DNA of 22,966 bases from a virus. Position 1 is the stretch's first letter, and each line of letters starts with the position of its first letter. Made by a program: the position numbers and the translations under genes. Under the pieces are notes generated by a model. That model was not told where the DNA came from. It ran no database searches and saw only the letters and a list, made by a program, of their open reading frames with translations. The stretch spans positions 1-22,966 of the IMG/VR virus record IMGVR_UViG_3300029267_000042. One strand, given 5' to 3'. Below, piece after piece: positions 8,087-15,085 of the stretch.

Positions 8087-9514
8087 ATGCGTTACGAAGA
8101 AATCAATTCACTTGCAGAGCAAGTACGAAATAAGTGGAACCCAATTCTGGAACACCCAGAATTAACTCCAATCCAAGATTCATACAAGAAGAACGTCACA
8201 GCTATTCTTCTTGAGAACCAAGAGCAATACCTCAGCGAAACCCCAACAAACGCTGGTATGCAACTCGGTATGGTCAACGGCATTGGAAACAACCAAACAT
8301 CAACAGGTAATGTTCAGTCATTCGACCCAGTTCTCATCTCACTCGTCAGACGATCAATGCCAAACCTGATCGCTTATGACATCTGCGGTGTTCAACCAAT
8401 GACTGGTCCTACTGGACTTATCTTTGCCATGAAGAGCAACTATGTTGCTAATGATGGTACAAGAAACGGAGAAGCCCTCTTTAACGAAGCTCGTACAGGT
8501 TACGCCACACGCGCTGGTGGTAACACATCAGGTGATCCAGGCCTAACTTCAGATTCAGTATTCGCTGATGATGCCGGCGATCCAATTGCCAACTTCGTCA
8601 ACGGTGGTATCTCAACCGCTCAAGCTGAAGCTCTTTCAGCAAGTGGTGCAGATTCATTCCAAGAAATGGCATTCTCAATCGAGAGAACAGCCGTCCAAGC
8701 GAAGACTCGCGCCCTCAAGGCTGAGTATTCAACTGAACTCGCTCAAGACCTTCGTGCTGTTCACGGACTTGACGCCGAGACAGAACTCGCTAATATCCTC
8801 TCGACCGAGATTCTTAGCGAAATCAACCGCGAAGTAGTTCGTAACATTCTTAAGGTTGCCAAACTTGGTTGCCAACAGGATGATCTCTACATGAAGACTG
8901 CTGCCGGTGCATCATTCGGTGTTGCTGGAAGTGGTGTCGGTGGTATTTACGACATTCTTCGCGACTCAGACGGTCGTTGGAGTGCAGAACGCTTCCGTGG
9001 TCTGCTCTTCCAAATCGAACGCGAAGCAAACCTCATCGCTCGTGAAACACGTCGAGGTAAGGGCAACATCGTCATCTGTTCATCAGATGTCGCTGCCGCA
9101 CTCGCACTCAGTGGTTCAATGCAATCAACCCCAATGGGCGGAGGAAGTCTCCAAGTTGATGACACAGGCAACACCTTTGTCGGAACCATCAATGGTCGCC
9201 TAAAGGTCTACATTGACCCATATGCCGACTTCAACTACTGCGTAATTGGTTACAAGGGTTCAAGTCAATATGACGCTGGACTCTTCTACTGCCCATACGT
9301 TCCACTACAGATGGTTCGTGCAGTAGGTGAGAACACATTCCAACCAAAGATCGGCTTCAAGACTCGTTACGGAATGGTTTCAAACCCATTCGTCGCGAAG
9401 GCCGATGGAAATCCAGACGGTGAAACACTCACCGCCCGTAGGAACCAGTACTACAGAGTCTTCCGCGTTGACAACCTCCACGGTATCAACTCAGGACAAG
9501 GCGCAACTCAGTGA
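8087..9514 (+). CDS. 23: Major capsid protein gp23
   Basis: This HK97-fold protein builds the hexamers of the head. It has 475 residues (T4: 521). The N terminus (NKWNPILEHPELTPI, ILLENQEQYL) and the LVRRSMPNLIAYDICGVQPM block closely follow T4 gp23. Later blocks include AEYSTELAQDLRAVHGLDAE, EILSEINREVVR, LLFQIEREANLIARETRRGK and IGFKTRYGMVSNPF. The sequence LSE at residues 49-51 fits the gp21 cleavage rule (Leu/Ile-x-Glu), so the mature protein probably starts at Thr52. AAGGAGAG just upstream supports the ATG. Codons are strongly C-ending. A perfect terminator follows. Folding of gp23-type proteins needs a GroES-like cofactor in T4; one is encoded at 21584. Confidence 0.98.
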   Translation: MRYEEINSLAEQVRNKWNPILEHPELTPIQDSYKKNVTAILLENQEQYLSETPTNAGMQLGMVNGIGNNQTSTGNVQSFDPVLISLVRRSMPNLIAYDICGVQPMTGPTGLIFAMKSNYVANDGTRNGEALFNEARTGYATRAGGNTSGDPGLTSDSVFADDAGDPIANFVNGGISTAQAEALSASGADSFQEMAFSIERTAVQAKTRALKAEYSTELAQDLRAVHGLDAETELANILSTEILSEINREVVRNILKVAKLGCQQDDLYMKTAAGASFGVAGSGVGGIYDILRDSDGRWSAERFRGLLFQIEREANLIARETRRGKGNIVICSSDVAAALALSGSMQSTPMGGGSLQVDDTGNTFVGTINGRLKVYIDPYADFNYCVIGYKGSSQYDAGLFYCPYVPLQMVRAVGENTFQPKIGFKTRYGMVSNPFVAKADGNPDGETLTARRNQYYRVFRVDNLHGINSGQGATQ

Positions 9515-9540
9515 TAAAACGGATTTGATCCGACACTAGG

Positions 9541-9576
9541 AACAGGGGAGTCTTCGGACTCCCCTGTTTCTTTTTT
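9541..9576 (+). terminator. Strong rho-independent terminator after gp23
   Basis: A perfect 12-base-pair stem (9541-9552 with 9557-9568) closes a TTCG tetraloop and is followed by TCTTTTTT. It lies 26 bases after the capsid gene stop and isolates the capsid transcript from the next gene, which has its own late-type promoter motif. Confidence 0.95.
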
Positions 9577-9581
9577 ATACA

Positions 9582-9589
9582 CATAAATA
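9582..9589 (+). promoter_or_regulatory. Probable late promoter (CATAAATA variant)
   Basis: A one-base variant of the late octamer lies just after the terminator and 15 bases before the ATG at 9605, with GGAGG (9594-9598) between. The gene it would serve encodes a tail protein, which fits late expression. Confidence 0.6.
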
Positions 9590-9604
9590 ATCTGGAGGTG
9601 CATT

Positions 9605-10162
9605 ATGCCACAGTATAATCAATATGTTCAATATGCTTTAGACCGACAACCAGAGAATGAAAATCTTTTACAGACAACTGGTTTCAGATTCGTTCTTTCA
9701 AAGTCACCACAAATTGTTTACTTTTGCCAAAGTACGATGATTCCTTCAATATCCGTTTCGGTTACTGATATTCTAGGAAAACACCCAACACTTCATATTC
9801 CAGATCCAAAGATAACATACGAACCTCTCATGTTTACATTTTTGGTAAATGAGGATATGGGAAACTGGTTGGAAATTTACAACTGGATGAAGCAAATGAG
9901 TCTTCCAGACGAAGGAATCACTGTAAGAGATTTCAAACAAATTAGAACCACTGTCGAAGAGAATCGTGCAAACAATTACGAAACTGACGGCACACTTGTG
10001 ATACTCAACAGCAATTCAAGACCGCAAGCCTCTATCACATTCAAAGACATGTTCCCAAGTTCTCTTGGAGAGATTGAATTCAATGCCACTGACGGTGACG
10101 CAACTCAGGTGACATGCACTGCAACTTTTCAATATCGAAGTTATTCTGTAGAAATCTATTGA
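9605..10162 (+). CDS. Tail-tube-fold protein (gp19/gp54 family; slot of gp3)
   Basis: This 185-residue protein looks like a member of the tail-tube fold group. It starts with a short helix, then GFRFVLSKSPQIVYFCQSTM and IPSISVSV, resembling the 'F-x-F-x-hydrophobic ... IPGI' opening of tube and baseplate-tube proteins. It ends with CTATFQYRSYSVEIY, a typical closing strand, after a KDMFPSSLGEIEF turn. In cyanophage-type relatives the gene between 23 and uvsY is commonly annotated as gp3 (tail completion), so it may be a tube terminator or initiator. GGAGG at 9594-9598 sets the start at 9605. It is flanked by the terminator and late motif upstream and the uvsY promoter at its stop codon. Exact role uncertain. 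Confidence 0.6.
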   Translation: MPQYNQYVQYALDRQPENENLLQTTGFRFVLSKSPQIVYFCQSTMIPSISVSVTDILGKHPTLHIPDPKITYEPLMFTFLVNEDMGNWLEIYNWMKQMSLPDEGITVRDFKQIRTTVEENRANNYETDGTLVILNSNSRPQASITFKDMFPSSLGEIEFNATDGDATQVTCTATFQYRSYSVEIY

Positions 10163-10187
10163 CTTCTGCCTGTGTGTGGTGTATATT
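10159..10187 (+). promoter_or_regulatory. Sigma70-like promoter for uvsY
   Basis: The -35 TTGACT (10159-10164, overlapping the previous stop codon) and the -10 TATATT (10182-10187) are separated by exactly 17 bases. Transcription would begin about 10193-10195, at or beside the A of the uvsY ATG (10194), leaving no 5' leader. Confidence 0.65.
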
Positions 10188-10193
10188 TTGCTT

Positions 10194-10628
10194 ATGAATT
10201 TCAATGAATTGAAAAAACTTGTAGAACGAGACATGCAGATCGACGACACTCAGCTCGATCTCGAATCCCTCAAAATACCTCAACTTCACAATAAGTATTT
10301 GAACTTTCTACACGAAGAAAGATTCAATTTGAAGAAGATGAGTTTTGATATGGCATCACTTCGACGATCGAAGTGGGAATACTTTACAGGCAAAATGAGT
10401 CAAGAAGAACTTGACAGACATGGATGGGAACCATTCGACCTCAAGATTCTCAAAGCAGACCTTGATCTTTACATGGAATCGGATGAGGATGTCATTCGCA
10501 TGAAGCAGAAAATCACATACCAAGAAGAGAAAGTGTTTTACCTAGAGTCTGTTTTGAAAGAAATCAATCAGCGTAACTGGGAGATTCGTAACGCAATCGA
10601 ATGGAGGAAGTTCGTTTCAGGCTCATAA
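10194..10628 (+). CDS. uvsY: Recombination mediator UvsY
   Basis: UvsY loads the UvsX recombinase onto gp32-covered single-stranded DNA. The protein has 144 residues, close to T4 UvsY (137). The N terminus MNFNELKKLVERDMQID aligns with T4 MRLEDLQEELKKDVFID, and the middle SLRRSKWEYFTGKMSQEEL and KILKADLDLYMESDEDVIR follow the T4 'DYYSG...VLSADKDVLK' region. I chose the ATG at 10194 over the GTG at 10176 because of this alignment and because the GTG lies upstream of the likely transcription start. No ribosome binding site precedes the ATG. It has a sigma70-like promoter; uvsY is a middle gene in T4. Confidence 0.93.
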   Translation: MNFNELKKLVERDMQIDDTQLDLESLKIPQLHNKYLNFLHEERFNLKKMSFDMASLRRSKWEYFTGKMSQEELDRHGWEPFDLKILKADLDLYMESDEDVIRMKQKITYQEEKVFYLESVLKEINQRNWEIRNAIEWRKFVSGS

Positions 10629-10631
10629 ATA
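10624..10631 (+). promoter_or_regulatory. Possible late promoter for uvsW (CATAAATA variant)
   Basis: A variant late octamer overlaps the uvsY stop codon and ends four bases before the uvsW ATG (10636). uvsW is a late gene in T4, so a late promoter is expected, but the start of transcription would fall at the start codon. It could be chance, because TCA TAA is coding sequence plus stop. Confidence 0.4.
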
Positions 10632-10635
10632 GAGC

Positions 10636-12120
10636 ATGAGCGATTTGGTTATTGAAAAAGTTGACGAAGTAAACATTCGCGTTCGATGTGAAAGAAGTTT
10701 CGCAAAAGAACTCTCAGACTTTTTTACTTTTAAAGTTCCAGGGCATAAGTATATGCCCGCTTATCGCAGCAAAGTCTGGGACGGAACGATTAAGCTTTAC
10801 AATATGTTCTCCCAAGAGATTTACGGTGGACTCTTGGACTACGTTGTGTCTTTCGCAAAGGAAAGAGGTTACTCATACGAGTTAACACTCGACATTCCAA
10901 ATAACAAAGTGGATGAATCTCTCGTAAGAAGATACATTGAAAACGATCTTCGTGTATCAGTCAAAGACAAACCAATCAAACCACATGACCACCAAGTAAA
11001 TGCGATCGCACACGCAATTCGCAAAGAGAGATGTTTACTTCTTTCGCCTACGGGTTCTGGAAAGAGTCTCATCATTTATACTCTGATGAAACATTATCTC
11101 AAAAAAACGAACAAGAAAATACTTATCATCGTACCTACAACTGGTCTGGTGACTCAGATGTTTTCTGACTTTGTTGACTACTCAGGGGTGAACAAATGGA
11201 GCGTCGAAGAAAACGTTCACAAAATTTACGGTGGTCAAGAAAAACAAACAGATAAACGAGTCATCATATCCACATGGCAGTCTCTCTACAAGATGCCTGT
11301 AAAATACTTTGAAGACTTCGAAGTCGTATTTGGTGACGAGTGTCACTTGTTCAAAGCCAAGTCTCTCAACACCATTATGTCAAAATTGAAGAATGCAAGG
11401 TATCGCATTGGAACGACGGGTACATTGGATGGTGCATTGACACACAAATTAGTTATCGAAGGTTTGTTTGGGCCAGTTCGAGATGTTACGACTACAAAGG
11501 AACTGATGGAGAAAGATATTCTCTCACAACTGGACATCGACTGCATCCTTCTAAACTACCATGACGAGGACAAAAAGTTAGTGTCAACTCTCAAGTACCC
11601 CGACGAAATGAAATGGTTGACCACAAACGAAAGGCGAAATTCTTTCATCTCGAAACTGGCAGGAACAACAAAGGGAAATACACTTGTTCTGTTTCAGTTC
11701 GTCGAGAATCATGGAAAGAAATTGTATGAGAAGATCAAACATGAGAACTCTGATAAGAAAGTCTTTCTGATACACGGTGGCGTCGAAACAGACGACCGTG
11801 AGCGGGTCCGTGGCATCGCCGAGAAGGAAAAGAGTGCAATCATCGTTGCTTCGTATGGAACGTTCTCTACAGGCATCAATATTCGCAATCTTCACAACAT
11901 TGTATTCGCATCACCGTCCAAGTCTCGCATTCGTATTCTTCAGTCAATAGGTAGGCAATTAAGAAAACATGAAACAAAAAAGATTGCCAAATTGTATGAC
12001 ATTGGGGATAATCTACAGTGGAAGAAGAAGATGAATCATACGCTTCGTCACTTCTTCGAAAGAATAAAGATATATAAGATAGAAGGTTTTAATTTTAAAA
12101 CCATCAAGATAAACATCTAG
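10636..12120 (+). CDS. uvsW: UvsW DNA/RNA helicase
   Basis: UvsW is a superfamily 2 helicase that unwinds R-loops and branched DNA and helps shift replication from origins to recombination. The 494 residues are close to T4 UvsW (about 503). Residues 1-85 form the UvsW-specific N-domain (FTFKVPGHKYMP, KVWDGTIKLYN). Walker A SPTGSGKS is at 137-144, the DECH box at 234-237, TGTLDG near 261 (motif III region) and QSIGRQLRK (motif VI) at 436-444. The N terminus aligns with T4, so the ATG at 10636 is right, yet no ribosome binding site lies within reach (nearest AGG is 14 bases away). It follows uvsY by 7 bases. Confidence 0.96.
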   Translation: MSDLVIEKVDEVNIRVRCERSFAKELSDFFTFKVPGHKYMPAYRSKVWDGTIKLYNMFSQEIYGGLLDYVVSFAKERGYSYELTLDIPNNKVDESLVRRYIENDLRVSVKDKPIKPHDHQVNAIAHAIRKERCLLLSPTGSGKSLIIYTLMKHYLKKTNKKILIIVPTTGLVTQMFSDFVDYSGVNKWSVEENVHKIYGGQEKQTDKRVIISTWQSLYKMPVKYFEDFEVVFGDECHLFKAKSLNTIMSKLKNARYRIGTTGTLDGALTHKLVIEGLFGPVRDVTTTKELMEKDILSQLDIDCILLNYHDEDKKLVSTLKYPDEMKWLTTNERRNSFISKLAGTTKGNTLVLFQFVENHGKKLYEKIKHENSDKKVFLIHGGVETDDRERVRGIAEKEKSAIIVASYGTFSTGINIRNLHNIVFASPSKSRIRILQSIGRQLRKHETKKIAKLYDIGDNLQWKKKMNHTLRHFFERIKIYKIEGFNFKTIKINI

Positions 12121-12128
12121 GAGGAATT

Positions 12129-12758
12129 ATGACTGACTACAGAATTCTGAAACTTCGATCAGGGGAAGAATTAATTGCTGTGGTAAGTGGTAAGACTTCA
12201 CAAGAAATCAAATTAAATAGGCCTATGCAATTAAGGCTTACCACTCTCCATGATCCTCTTACTGGATCTGTAGTGAAAGAAAATTGGACAATGCGAAACT
12301 GGATTCCGAATGCAGTCGAAAACGACTGTATGATTCCACTCGATTTTATCGTCTATTCCCTCGAACCAAATGACGAATCCATCTTTCAATATGAATTAGA
12401 AAAGGAAAGAGAAGACAACCCACCACCACCCAAAAAGGCAGTGAGTAATGAAGGATCTTCTCTCGTTCTCGAACAACTCTTTCGACAACTTGGAATGGAC
12501 ATACCTGAAGAACAGGATACGAAGAAAAATAAAAACAATATCAGTCCAGACAAACTGGATGAATTTGTCATGATGAATTTTACCATGTCAAAAGAACTCT
12601 TCTCGAAACTCATGGAAGAGGGCGTCTTTGACGAAGAAGAAATTCCTTTTGACGATTTTGGTTTTGACGAAGAAGAGGAACCTGACCGTAATCCCGATTC
12701 TGAAGATTGGGGAAACAAATGGTCAGACTGGCCTGATAATCTAGATGACTACCTTTGA
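12129..12758 (+). CDS. Sm-like domain protein with acidic tail, beside gp55
   Basis: This 209-residue protein opens with YRILKLRSGEELIAVVSGK, IKLNRPMQLRL and later MIPLDFIVYSLEP, the strand pattern of phage Sm/LSm-like proteins found in marine T4 relatives. From about residue 95 it is Glu/Asp-rich and probably disordered, with one likely helix (DKLDEFVMMNFTMSKELFSKLMEE, positions about 140-163). The last residues are DNLDDYL. This resembles the clamp-binding ends of T4 gp55 (LDFLY) and gp33 (LDFLL), so a role in late transcription is possible. AGGAGG (12120-12125) supports the start. A palindrome and hairpin separate it from gp55. The Sm fold is a pattern judgement; the function is unknown. 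Confidence 0.65.
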   Translation: MTDYRILKLRSGEELIAVVSGKTSQEIKLNRPMQLRLTTLHDPLTGSVVKENWTMRNWIPNAVENDCMIPLDFIVYSLEPNDESIFQYELEKEREDNPPPPKKAVSNEGSSLVLEQLFRQLGMDIPEEQDTKKNKNNISPDKLDEFVMMNFTMSKELFSKLMEEGVFDEEEIPFDDFGFDEEEEPDRNPDSEDWGNKWSDWPDNLDDYL

Positions 12759-12760
12759 GT

Positions 12761-12772
12761 GGCCTATAGGCC
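12761..12772. repeat. Perfect 12-base palindrome
   Basis: GGCCTATAGGCC begins two bases after the stop codon at 12758. It could be a protein-binding operator or a small hairpin in the transcript. Only the symmetry is seen. Confidence 0.55.
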
Positions 12773-12773
12773 T

Positions 12774-12819
12774 AAAGCTTCCTTTCTCTCTTGGCACAGA
12801 GAATTATAAGGGGCTTTTC
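12774..12819 (+). terminator. Imperfect hairpin, possible weak terminator
   Basis: AAAGC (12774-12778) can pair with GCTTT (12813-12817), CCTT (12781-12784) with AAGG (12808-12811) and TTCTCT (12784-12789) with AGAGAA (12798-12803), with bulges. A short T run ends the structure. It lies between the Sm-like gene and the gp55 promoter, a sensible place for a transcript end. Confidence 0.4.
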
Positions 12820-12851
12820 AGACTTGTCAAGCATAAAATATTATTTTTAGT

Positions 12852-12880
12852 TTGACTTAAACTATTATGTGAACTATACT
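12852..12880 (+). promoter_or_regulatory. Sigma70-like promoter for gene 55
   Basis: TTGACT (12852-12857) and TATACT (12875-12880) are 17 bases apart, with an A/T-rich stretch just upstream. Transcription would start about 12887, giving a 20-base leader with AGAGGA (12896-12901) before the ATG at 12908. The -35 hexamer and spacer equal those of the uvsY promoter. Confidence 0.75.
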
Positions 12881-12907
12881 TCTAACAAACCGAATAGAGG
12901 AATCATT

Positions 12908-13465
12908 ATGAAAAAATCTAAAGAGACAGAACATTACATAGACAATGAACAGTTCTATAAAGAGATTTCCAAATGGAAATCAAAAGTAAACGAAGCAGAG
13001 AGTGAAGGTGAAGATCGTCCACCTGTAACAAATTACATGGGCGAATGTTTCATGAAGATTGCAGAAAGACTTTCATACAAACCAAACTTCATGAACTATC
13101 CTTTTCGAGATGAGATGATTGGTGATGCAATCGAAAACTGCTTGATGTATGCACACAATTTTGATCCAGAGAAATCAAAGAATCCTTTCTCATATTTTAC
13201 GCAAATGATCTACTACGCTTTTATTCGTAGAATTGAGAAGGAAAAGAAACAAGTCTATGTCAAATACATGTTGATGGAAGAAATGGATAAGGAAGGAAAG
13301 TTTACTCGATGGGCGGCAGATAATGAACTTGTAGATCCTGAAGCAAAGAATCCGTACGCAGAATATTTCAATCTTTCAGAGAACGACATTCAAAAATTCA
13401 AACCAAAGAAAAAGAAAGAAAAGAAGACAAGTGGATCTACTCTCGATAAATTTTTAGGAGACTGA
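12908..13465 (+). CDS. 55: Late transcription sigma factor gp55
   Basis: gp55 is the small sigma-family subunit that directs host RNA polymerase to TATAAATA late promoters. From the ATG at 12908 the protein is 185 residues, the same as T4 gp55. The core MGECFMKIAERLSYKPNF, GDAIENCLMYAHNFDPEKSKNPFSYFTQMIYYAFIRR (split by family-conserved positions) and RIEKEKKQVYVKYM matches T4. The end, STLDKFLGD, corresponds to the T4 clamp-binding tail (SLDFLYE), predicting contact with gp45. I prefer 12908 to the GTG at 12869 because the latter lies inside the promoter. A sigma70-like promoter and ribosome binding site precede it, and gp47 follows at once. Confidence 0.92.
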   Translation: MKKSKETEHYIDNEQFYKEISKWKSKVNEAESEGEDRPPVTNYMGECFMKIAERLSYKPNFMNYPFRDEMIGDAIENCLMYAHNFDPEKSKNPFSYFTQMIYYAFIRRIEKEKKQVYVKYMLMEEMDKEGKFTRWAADNELVDPEAKNPYAEYFNLSENDIQKFKPKKKKEKKTSGSTLDKFLGD

Positions 13466-13466
13466 G

Positions 13467-14513
13467 TTGAAACTCGCCATTATTAATGATACGCACTTTG
13501 GTGCCAGAAACGACAATCAATTATTTCTCGATCAATCGTTTCAGTTTTTTGAAGAACAATTTTTTCCTTACTGTTTAGAAAATGGAATCACAAAGGTCTT
13601 ACACCTCGGCGACTTTCTTGATCGCCGAAAGTTTGTAAACTTCAATACTCTTGCACAGGTCCGTTCTCGTTTCATTTCCAAGTTGAAAGAACATGGAATT
13701 GAAGTGCATTGTATCTTGGGCAACCACGACACATACTATCGAAATACCAATCGAATCAATTCCATTCGGGAACTCTTTTCCGATATGGAAAACTTTTATC
13801 TGTACGAAGATCCAATCGAATTGACATTCGATAGTCTTAAGATTGCGATGGTTCCGTGGATCAATAAAACAAACAGCAAAGAGATGATTGACTTCATAAA
13901 GAATTCTAAGGCTCCAATTGTTGCTGGTCACTTTGAACTGGATGGATACGAAGTTCTTCGTGGCGTGAAGTATGAAGGTGGACTTGATGACAAACTCTTC
14001 AGTCGATATGAGATGGTTCTTTCTGGACATTTTCATATCAAGAACAGCAAGAACAATGTTCATTACCTCGGAACACAATATCAGTTGACGTTCAGTGATC
14101 TGAATGTGAAGAAGGGTTTTCATACACTTGACACTGAAACGAGAGAGTTGAGATTTGTGGAGAATCCAAAAATATTGTTTCATTCCATCACATATGACGA
14201 GAAAGAAGATATGTTGGAAAGAGATTATTCCATGTATGAGAATAGTTTCGTGAAGGTGTATGTCTTCGAGAAAAGTAATCCATATTTGTTTGACAAGTTT
14301 CTCGACAAGTTGTATGATGTGAAGGTTTCGAGCCTAACTATTATTGAGGACATGGGTGTTGACATTGGCGAAGATGTGGGTATAGATGTCTCAAAGGACA
14401 CTGTTTCCATCATGAACGATGAAATTGACACTCTCACAAATGTACCAGACGATCAGAAGTCTCGAATCAAAAATCTTATGCGTGAACTTTACATGGAGTC
14501 CTTGTCCCTATGA
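13467..14513 (+). CDS. 47: Recombination nuclease subunit gp47 (Mre11-type)
   Basis: gp47 is the nuclease of the gp46/gp47 complex, which resects double-strand ends for recombination-dependent replication. The 348 residues (T4: 339) carry the metallophosphatase motifs: NDTHFG (Asp8, His10), GDFLDRR (Asp49), GNHD (85-88), GHFELDG (His155) and SGHFH (186-190). The start is TTG at 13467, one base after the gp55 stop, with TAGGAG (13455-13460) at good spacing; the translation MKLAIINDTHFG is the expected N terminus, so no ATG is available. Its stop overlaps the next ATG. Gene 46 follows after one intervening gene. Confidence 0.95.
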   Translation: MKLAIINDTHFGARNDNQLFLDQSFQFFEEQFFPYCLENGITKVLHLGDFLDRRKFVNFNTLAQVRSRFISKLKEHGIEVHCILGNHDTYYRNTNRINSIRELFSDMENFYLYEDPIELTFDSLKIAMVPWINKTNSKEMIDFIKNSKAPIVAGHFELDGYEVLRGVKYEGGLDDKLFSRYEMVLSGHFHIKNSKNNVHYLGTQYQLTFSDLNVKKGFHTLDTETRELRFVENPKILFHSITYDEKEDMLERDYSMYENSFVKVYVFEKSNPYLFDKFLDKLYDVKVSSLTIIEDMGVDIGEDVGIDVSKDTVSIMNDEIDTLTNVPDDQKSRIKNLMRELYMESLSL

Positions 14514-15085
14514 ACATTTTTGTTCTTGACGAATCCCCCGTCGTATCTGCGGAGATGATGTGTGATAAACATGTTGTTAAAATGCCTGTGGAAACTGCAC
14601 AGATGCTTTCAACAGTCCATCGGTTTTTGGATGGAAAACAAACCTTCTTCAAATCGAAGAATGGTAGAAATCTCAAAACATGGACCCACCTCACAGACTC
14701 GGTTGAGTATTACCCTAACGGTCCTGTGTTATATCGTTCTACTATGATCAATCATCCATGCACAGTGTGGGCTCGAGAGACTATGGGCAACTATGACTGG
14801 TTAGTACGTCATGGTCTTGCTCTGTGTACGGAGTATACTCGTCGATATGATAAGATTCACGGATCACAGAAGGTCATCGAATGGTGTCGAGACAACATGC
14901 CAAAAAAGATTTCACCTTCGATTTTTCTTACCGAATTTGCTCAAGCCATGCCTGAACAATATCGAGTAAAGTATGATGCTGTTTCTGCTTATAGAAGCTA
15001 TTATCTCGGGGAAAAGAAAAAGTTTGCTACATGGACCAACCGCGAGATTCCCGAGTGGTGGTCGTCTGGAGTTGTTCTTGTATGA
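14510..15085 (+). CDS. Conserved phage protein between 47 and 46, unknown function
   Basis: This 191-residue protein is of a kind common in T4-like marine phages, often in the same place between genes 47 and 46. Conserved-looking parts are MNIFVLDESPVVSAE, CDKHVVKMPVETAQMLSTVHR (residues 18-38), NHPCTVWARE and the FAQAMPEQYRVKYDAVSAYR-YY stretch. The Asp/Cys/His residues near the N terminus and the HPC motif could form a catalytic or metal site. The arrangement faintly recalls pyrimidine-dimer glycosylases (T4 endonuclease V), but I cannot support that assignment. It overlaps the gp47 stop by four bases (ATGA) and its own stop overlaps the gp46 start, so co-translation with the nuclease subunits is likely. 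Confidence 0.75.
   Translation: MNIFVLDESPVVSAEMMCDKHVVKMPVETAQMLSTVHRFLDGKQTFFKSKNGRNLKTWTHLTDSVEYYPNGPVLYRSTMINHPCTVWARETMGNYDWLVRHGLALCTEYTRRYDKIHGSQKVIEWCRDNMPKKISPSIFLTEFAQAMPEQYRVKYDAVSAYRSYYLGEKKKFATWTNREIPEWWSSGVVLV

Noticed and set aside
10187-10194. MotA-box-like TTTGCTTA at the uvsY start
   Set aside because: No -10 element lies at the proper distance downstream, and the site falls at the start codon; the sigma70-like promoter explains the region better.
12869-12907. Upstream GTG start for gene 55
   Set aside because: It lies between the -35 and -10 elements of the promoter, and the ATG at 12908 gives the T4-like length with a good ribosome binding site.
13599-14183. A 194-codon minus-strand frame opposite gp47
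   Set aside because: It is a shadow of the clear Mre11-type gene; composition is unlike a real protein.
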